Source of the DNA: Rhododendron vialii
Taxonomy: Eukaryota > Streptophyta > Magnoliopsida > Ericales > Ericaceae
DNA length: 64,000 nucleotides
NCBI RefSeq assembly: GCF_030253575.1
Contig: NC_080569.1
Span: 11,353,001-11,417,000, forward strand
Reading direction: 5' to 3'
The position numbers were made by a program, and so were the translations under genes. Under the pieces are notes generated by a model. It saw only the letters and a list, made by a program, of their open reading frames with translations. It was not told the DNA's origin and made no database searches. Below, in pieces: positions 58,135 through 64,000 of the stretch. Numbering within the stretch: the stretch's first letter is position 1; every line of letters starts with the position of its first letter.

Positions 58135-58289
58135 TATTTCTTTCTCTATCTCACTATACTCATTATCCTTCTCTCCAATCATTGCCTTATTTATCTCTCC
58201 ACCCACTACCAAAATTAAAATATTCAAAACTAGCAAACGAATAAAGCCTTAATGGGTTTTGCTAAAAAAGATGATGTTGTAAAGTCCGT

Positions 58290-58613
58290 GGGCGCTGCTA
58301 TTTGCAACCCTCTATTTTCTCTTATAGCCCGTTAAAAATTTTCAATTATACTCGACAGTTAGTTACCGAAATTAAGATATATTTTCAGCATCCAATTACC
58401 GAAATATAATATTTTTTTCAACAGCTATTTACCAAAAATGTATATTCGGCAGTTGTTTACCGAAAGTTGAATGTATTTTCGACATGTAGTTACCGAAATA
58501 TAATCTTATTTTCAATAGCAATTTACCGAAATATTATTTATGATTTTCAACAACCATTTACCGAAATGTAGTGGACTATGGGAGAAAATAAAGGACTGCG
58601 AATAGCAGCGCCC
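58290..58613. mobile_element. MITE with 30-bp TIR and ACCGAAA repeats
   Basis: GGGCGCTGCTATTTGCAACC plus CTCTATTTTCTC on the left pairs with GAGAAAATAAAGGACTGCGA plus ATAGCAGCGCCC on the right. Flanks AAGTCCGT (58282-58289) and AAGTCAGT (58614-58621) form an 8-bp duplication with one mismatch. The body carries about seven irregular copies of TTACCGAAAT spaced about 35-45 bp. Confidence 0.8.
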
Positions 58614-58800
58614 AAGTCAGTGATATAGAAAGGGCAAGTAAGTAATTCCATGTGGAGCTAAAATCAATGTTTTGGAAGGAACACTTGTGGTTTTGGCAGC
58701 AACAATATTGGTTTTGACATTATCAATTATTTATTTTTAAATAAGTTTAAGAGAACTCATCCTCAGTAAAGAAGTCAAGCTCGAATGCTTACTACGACGT

Positions 58801-59271
58801 AGGGCTGTTAGCCGAGACTGGAAAATTGATCGAAATCAAAAAATTCGGACTGGATCGAATTTTTCAAACCGGTCGAATAATTTTGATCCCCGGAAAAATA
58901 TTTTTGATCCGGTTTATGTGTTTCAAAGACCGGTCGAAACCAGACCGGTTATATATATGTATATATTGAACTGTTTTCATGGGTTTTTTTTTTTATGTAT
59001 TGAGCTCAAAATTGATTTTTTTGTTGAGCCCAAAAAAGGGGGTTGAATTATGGGTCTTTGATTGATATTTTGTTAGTTGAATTGTGGATTTTTGGTGTTG
59101 GGCCCAAAATATGACCATGAATGAAAATCGGATAAATCAGATCGAAACCGGTTGAGCCGGTCGAAACCGGACCGCATTATCTCAATCGGTTCCGGTTTCT
59201 AAAAATGTCAAACCAAATAATCGGTTTCGACCGAAAAATACGCTAAAACCGGATAGAAAACACCCCTACCT
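58801..59271. mobile_element. hAT-like non-autonomous element
   Basis: It starts TAGGGCTGTTAGCCG and ends GGATAGAAAACACCCCTA, an imperfect inverted TAGGGSTGTT end. AACCGGTCGAA/TTCGACCGA-type subterminal repeats fill both ends. The target duplication is not clean. Confidence 0.55.
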
Positions 59272-59436
59272 ACAAGCTTGGCTCGTGCACCCATCTAGTA
59301 CCGACCCGAAATTTTAACGGGTCGGGAAAAACATGCCCCATCCGCCGAGCGGGACGGCCATCTTCCTGCAGGGTACTTCCAAGGGGAACTCTGGAAACCC
59401 TACAAACCAAAGCAATAAACCCTAGAAGCGATTCAT

Positions 59437-61225
59437 ATGGAAGGTGATAAGCCTTTGACGGCGACGCTAATGTGTACTGTAGTGGCCGTCGACCACACCC
59501 ACCTCTGTTACAGAGTCTGCTCTCTTTGCGAGAAGACTTTGCGCGAAACCGACAAAAACAACACTTCTTCTTCTTCGTCGTCGTCGTCGTCGTCTTCTGC
59601 CTGCAAATACTGCAATGCCTTCCACCCTGTTTCCTCCAATCCCAAACGCCTCTTTCGCGTTCTCGTAAGCATTACTACTAGGAATGACTTCATAGCTCCA
59701 CCGTTTGTTTCCACACAAAACTGGGTTTCTTGCATGCTTGAGTTCTGGGTCAAAATGTTCTTGATGTATATCAATACCATGCTTTTCATGTTAATTATTT
59801 TTCTTGATAACTCAGATGTCCGGGCCAGCTTACGCGCGACTCGGTTAATCTCGGGGCTCAATCCCATCGCCTATTTGCGGAGAGCCCAATTAAAGGTATG
59901 GACCGGCCCCAAAGGAGTTGATAGCACGTGGGATGGTTCAAACTTGAAATCTTAGAAGGAAGTAAATCCCTATGTCCCAAGCCTTGACCACTAGATGTAA
60001 GTATGTAACACCAGAGGTGAATGATAATAATCGGTGCCAAACCTTTATAATAACTTGAAAATGTCTGTCAACGAAGGATTTAGACAAGTTCTGGGGAGGC
60101 TATTGACTATAATTTGTGAATGGTAATAATGGGACTATTGTGGATATGAAAGTCTCATTTTTGGGTTTATGGTTGTGTTGTGTTTTTACTGGTAGATGTC
60201 TATAGCATCAGACACCAAAGTGTTTGTGGTGGTGATGTTTGATAAAGCTGCGAGGGTTCTCTTTGGTTGCTCTGCTGATGAATTCTTTGACTTTGCCAAG
60301 CTTCACCCCTTTTCTGGTACCTTAACCTTTTCCTCATTAACTCCTGATCTTCTTTCTTTGCGTAATTACTTTTCTTGGAATGCAAATCCAAATTGCGTGT
60401 CATTGTACGGAGCTTTGGTATGTAACATGAATAAGACTTATCTTGCTCTTCTCATTTACTCTTGATGTTCTTTCTTTGCTTATCAGTTTTTGGGAGAATA
60501 CAAATCCAATTTGCGTGTCTTCATATGGGGCTTCGCCATGAAACAGAATAAGAAATATTTTGTTCAGTTACACATTCCATTATCATGTTGTATCTTTTAC
60601 TATGAAAATATAAAATCACTTGCATACATGCAAGTTGCTACCTGCCTGATTGAGAAATTTGAATTCCTTTGCTCCTAATCACTTTCGTAAAAGGTAAAAT
60701 TTCTTCTTTTCTTCTTTAGTTATTTCCATGCGTTTCTTTCCTTGTTCATGAAGGAAATTTGGTTTTCTCTGAGTTATAAATGTCTCTGTAGTCTCTATAA
60801 GACTATAACTCGAATGTTTCCTCCTACATTTTCCTTTACATTGCTGTTTTTCAACACCAATAAGCTTAAGAAGGTAAAATGCCTCGTCTTTTTATTTTTA
60901 TTTTTGTGTCTATCTCTTCATTCACCCCTAGGATTCAGGTTACAGAATGAGCATAGGAGTTTCATTAAGGCTACATTATCCATGCCTGCCAATGACTTTA
61001 ACTGTTTCAAATCAGAAAATGGCAGTAATTATGGTTCTGATTGATTGGGGATATTGCTTGTGTTTAGCTGAGACTGCTGCTAAAGCTCTGGAGGGAGAAA
61101 TGCTGAGAGTGACCCTATCAAAACCAAAGAATGGTAATGCGCAACATCAGCGAGTGGTGTCTGTTGTTCCTTTACGTTCTGGTTTTCGACCTGCCATCGA
61201 GAACTTGAGAGAATTGTATGGGTAA
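59437..61225 (+). CDS. small OB-fold/zinc-ribbon nucleic-acid-binding protein (RPA-C-like)
   Basis: Exons 59437-59664, 60196-60316 and 61068-61225 join in phase to 168 aa. The N-terminal half has TLMCTVVAVDHTHLCYRVCS, with a CX2C pair (C28, C31), then 11 consecutive Ser (44-54, coded by TCT/TCG repeats) and a second CX2C pair (C56, C59), the layout of a zinc ribbon as in the RPA70 C-terminal OB fold. Exon 2 gives KVFVVVMFDKAARVLFGCSA and DEFFDFAKLHPF; exon 3 gives LRVTLSKPKNGNAQHQRVVS and VVPLRSGFRPAIENLRELYG. I recall plant proteins of this type annotated as OB-fold-like or replication factor A C-terminal-like; function is unknown, single-stranded nucleic acid binding is inferred. The stop is GGG TAA, which overlaps a plausible donor (GTAAGA), so a further exon is possible. 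Confidence 0.8.
59815..60035. repeat. possible SINE-like insertion in intron 1 of the OB-fold gene
   Basis: GATGTCCGGGCCAGCTTACG followed by CGCGACTCGGTTAATCTCGG resembles a short interspersed element often seen in eudicot introns. No poly(A) tail or target duplication was established. Confidence 0.3.
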
Positions 61226-61662
61226 GAGTTGGTTCATAACCCCTGTTATTCATCTTGTATGCTTTGTTGAAGTTGGATCAGAATTTTACCAAGGGTTAAT
61301 ACCCCTGCAGTGATAGTTGAGCCTAAAAACTTGTACTCCGTATCATGTCCAAATTTTTGTGTAGAGTGGTGGCAATGTGATTTTCAGATACTTCAATTTG
61401 ATTGCTTTTAGTACAGTGTCCGTTCAATCTGTTTGGGATGCGTTGAGACAAGATCATCAGTTTTTTGGGTACTTAATCGGCTATCGAAAATGAAGAGAAC
61501 CCGAGACAGAGATGTGAATGTTGATGTCGACAAGAGATGGTTGCCAAAAAGGAACAAGATAATTTGAATGTCCCTATTAATTTTTGCTTTCATTTATCAT
61601 ACATTTGAACAGTCTATTAGGAATGGCTTGTTACATGAGGCCAAGCTGTCCCGTAGACTTGA

Positions 61663-61791
61663 TCACAGAGAGCCTTGTGTCCACCTCCTCAGCATTTCCA
61701 GCGCAGCTTTGGGTTGATCCATTGGAACAAGGTGACCAGCATCACGTACCTACGTTCAAACAAGCAAATTAACTGAAGTTTTGAGTTTGAG

Positions 61792-61867
<76 letters not shown>

Positions 61868-63750
61868 TGAGGAAGGTTAGAGGCCCGTAGCTTTTCATTA
61901 CACCTTTTTCTGCACCATCAACTACAAAGGAAACATTGGAAGCAGCTGTGAAGTCTTTCTGCCCAGACCATGCCATAGCATGAACCCAGTTTGAATTCCC
62001 TGTCCAAAACCCATGAAGCCAAAGAAGTCAAGAAATAACTATGCTGCCTAATTCTTGTCCCGTAAAGGGCATCACGGAGGGTTAGTATACCATGAAGCAG
62101 CTTCTTGGGTTCCGGGTTATTATACACTGCCGCTCACCAATGGGTTCTCCACGTCTGCTTATGGGCTAACATGCTCAATTGCCAGACATTGAAGACGTTA
62201 CCTAATACTATCAGTAACTTGATTTTAAGCATTTGGTATCGCATTTTATTGGGCCAGTAGGAGACTTGGTTGTAGACATTTTTTTTCCCGTCGATTGTGT
62301 TTTGTTATTGGATTTGTGAAAAGCAAAAAAATAAAGAGATTCTCTTTTCTTTTCCTTTGGCAAATTGGATGTCCAAACAAAATCTCAACCTACAAGCGAA
62401 GAAACCGGAAAGTCTGAAGCGAATGAAAGAAGCTTACCAAGCCAGTTGCAAATGAGATCATACTCCCCAGCATAAGCCAACATCTTGATTCCATCTTCAA
62501 GAAGTGCAGGAATTCCGACTTCAAGATTCCTCATCCTGTCTGTCACCATGGCCTCGGACACGGTTGTGCTACACGAAACAAACTCAATGTGTCCAACTCC
62601 TAAAGCATCCCTAACCGATTGCTCGTTAAGTAAATTCTCCACGTTGGAGAAGTCGTAGCACAGCCGCCCCACGCATTGCTTTCTGATATCATAGTACTGC
62701 AGAGAAAAATACCCAACGAATTCTTATCAAAATATGGAAGACGTTTATGTGCCAGATTAGGAGTGACAATGTCGATCCAAACCCAAACCGAAACCCATTA
62801 AATAGCGATCATTATAACACTTCTTACGTTAATATGACCCGTGATGGACAATATTCGACTGAATATGGAATTGCAAACTTCATATGCATGTGTGCAAGAA
62901 TCTCCTCCGTCAGCACCTAATGCAGAAATTTCAAGAATTAAACTAGAAAAGAAGCTGAGAGGTTATATACAAACAGGAGATGTGTATTACAGACAAAGCG
63001 TAATGAAAAGTACAAGAAATTACCACAAAGTGATGCGGCCTGTGTGCAAGGGGGAACCAACTCGCTCTCGATATTGTCGTAATCAGATTGTTGAATCAAG
63101 TTCATGTCCAAAGCAAAGTCAGGATATGCTGGGTACTGGATTATAGGATCAGTGAGCCCATTACCAATAGCAAATCCCTGGTCATACATTTTCGCCAACA
63201 AAATTAACCAGGTTGAATCAATTAACTAAACGCAAGAAATTAGAGAAAATTTTAATCCCATAGACGTACTCATATACGTACGTACTTTGAGATTTATAAA
63301 AATCCCTTCCTTGGCTTTGTTTCCCTGGTGAACCCTAGAAGCGAAAGCAGGGATGTAGTGCCCGGCGTATGATTCTCCGGTTATGAAAAAATCGTTGCTT
63401 ACGTATTGGGGATGTAGCTTGAAGAACCCCTATATATAAGAGTATTATAGGAAGCGTTAGTTAATTACGCACATAACCTTTTAGATAACAGACGTTTTAA
63501 TGCCATAAGAAGTCCAAAGTTGGAGTTGGATTTGGGCTTTTTTATACAGGAGAACTGGAGAAATTAGTAGTGAAATTGTAATGTTGGTGAAAAAGATTGA
63601 AGATAAGGAGATCGAGAGAATTGATCTAACCTGCAAGAAGTTATACAGGTCATTGCTAATACCATTCTCATCATGTCGAGTATCCTTTGCACTGGAGCTG
63701 TAACTAAAGCCAGTTCCAGTTGGTTGATCAACGTAAATAAGGTTCGACGC
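61663..63750 (-). CDS. serine carboxypeptidase-like protein, 5' part outside window
   Basis: A secretory or vacuolar S10 peptidase/acyltransferase-fold enzyme. Seven exons on the minus strand are inside: 63631-63750, 63286-63429, 63024-63177, 62828-62916, 62438-62696, 61866-61999, 61663-61749; 987 bp, 328 aa, phases consistent, stop TGA at 61663-61665. The first seen exon gives [18 protein letters not shown]. The nucleophile Ser lies in [19 protein letters not shown], the Asp in [20 protein letters not shown], and the His in [20 protein letters not shown], so the catalytic triad is complete. [18 protein letters not shown] and MAWSGQKDF are typical of the SCPL47-49 (carboxypeptidase III-like) branch. 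Signal peptide and propeptide exons would lie beyond 64000. The intron 61750-61865 is mostly a (CT) repeat. It converges on the OB-fold gene, with 437 bp between the stops. Confidence 0.94.
61795..61864. repeat. (GA)35 microsatellite abutting a splice donor
   Basis: Seventy bases of pure GA on the plus strand. On the minus strand it is (CT)n starting at the very 5' splice site of the last carboxypeptidase intron (AAG|GTCTCTCTC). Confidence 0.95.
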
Positions 63751-64000
63751 CTGCCAAAAAGAAAAGAAGAAAATCGTGTTAGGCGGATATGAAGCAAGGA
63801 TATATATATATATATGCTTCAACAAGCATCTCGTACTTGTACAATGTCCATCTATATATTGAACAGTGGTAATTTGCATGATACATGATGATAATTAAGC
63901 ATGCGTAGCAGTCACATAAAATGTGCATCGATCTTGTATTACAAATTAGTATAATTTCTTTGACAAACTAGATAAAGCTAGCTCGACAAGACTTTTGGAT

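Larger units (their letters stand above)
56780..58248. mobile_element. PIF/Harbinger-like MITE split by a MULE insertion
   Basis: TTA-GGCTTTGTTCGTTT (left, TTA at 56777-56779) and AAACGAATAAAGCC-TTA (right, TTA at 58249-58251) give PIF-type ends and a 3-bp TTA duplication. The element's own DNA is only 56780-56855 plus 58144-58248; the rest is nested. Confidence 0.75.

Noticed and set aside
58290..58613. CRISPR-like spaced repeats (TTACCGAAAT)
   Set aside because: This is a plant nuclear MITE; repeats are short, diverged and unevenly spaced.
1..64000. tRNA, rRNA or snRNA genes
   Set aside because: I looked for B-box-like GGTTCGANTCC strings with matching stems and saw none that fold; a dedicated scan could still find one.

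Overview
The window is nuclear DNA from a flowering plant, almost certainly a eudicot. The genes have small exons, GT-AG introns and AT-rich introns, and they are separated by long TE-rich intergenic DNA with many (GA/CT)n and (TA)n microsatellites. The exact taxon cannot be fixed from sequence alone; the style of repeats would suit a woody eudicot, but that is only an impression. I could rebuild six protein genes exon by exon with frame kept across every junction: (1) GLX1, glyoxalase I, + strand, 2080-7208; (2) an R2R3-MYB of the RAX/MYB36-like type, + strand, 22427-24519; (3) FUC1, a GH29 alpha-L-fucosidase, + strand, 41207-45428; (4) a METTL21-like SAM-dependent methyltransferase, - strand, 50147-53723; (5) a short OB-fold/zinc-ribbon protein, + strand, 59437-61225; (6) the 3' two thirds of a serine carboxypeptidase-like gene, - strand, 61663-63750, whose 5' end lies beyond the window.

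Layout. 1-0.7 kb is a dead LINE. 2-7.2 kb is GLX1, with a nested pair of transposons in intron 3, a 36-base poly(C) run in intron 6 and a non-canonical CT at one splice donor. 7.7-22.4 kb is gene-poor and carries LINE debris and many miniature inverted-repeat elements (MITEs: Stowaway-like, PIF-like, foldback). The MYB gene sits at 22.4-24.5 kb amid GA/CT microsatellites. 25-41 kb is a transposon nest: a CACTA end, three copies of a foldback MITE embedded in (TA)n tracts (a fourth is at 10.6 kb), a hAT-like element with a further foldback element inside it, LINE tails, a 3.3-kb solo LTR with perfect 5-bp target duplication, and a Mutator-like MITE with a perfect 10-bp target duplication. FUC1 follows at 41.2-45.4 kb. 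The interval between FUC1 and the methyltransferase holds a direct duplication of about 330 bp that also flanks the methyltransferase 3' end. 56.8-58.2 kb is a three-level nest (PIF-like MITE containing a long-TIR MULE containing a foldback element). The OB-fold and carboxypeptidase genes are convergent at the right end.

The genes are independent transcription units, not an operon, and I see no shared pathway. GLX1 detoxifies methylglyoxal, FUC1 trims fucose from secreted glycans, the carboxypeptidase is a secretory hydrolase, the MYB is a developmental regulator, and the methyltransferase probably modifies a protein lysine. No convincing new multi-gene system was found. The strongest oddities are the broken-looking GLX1 splice donor, the (TA)n-targeting foldback MITE family with near-perfect hairpins, the carboxypeptidase intron made mostly of a (CT)35 repeat starting at its splice donor, and the nested MULE that may carry a captured gene fragment.
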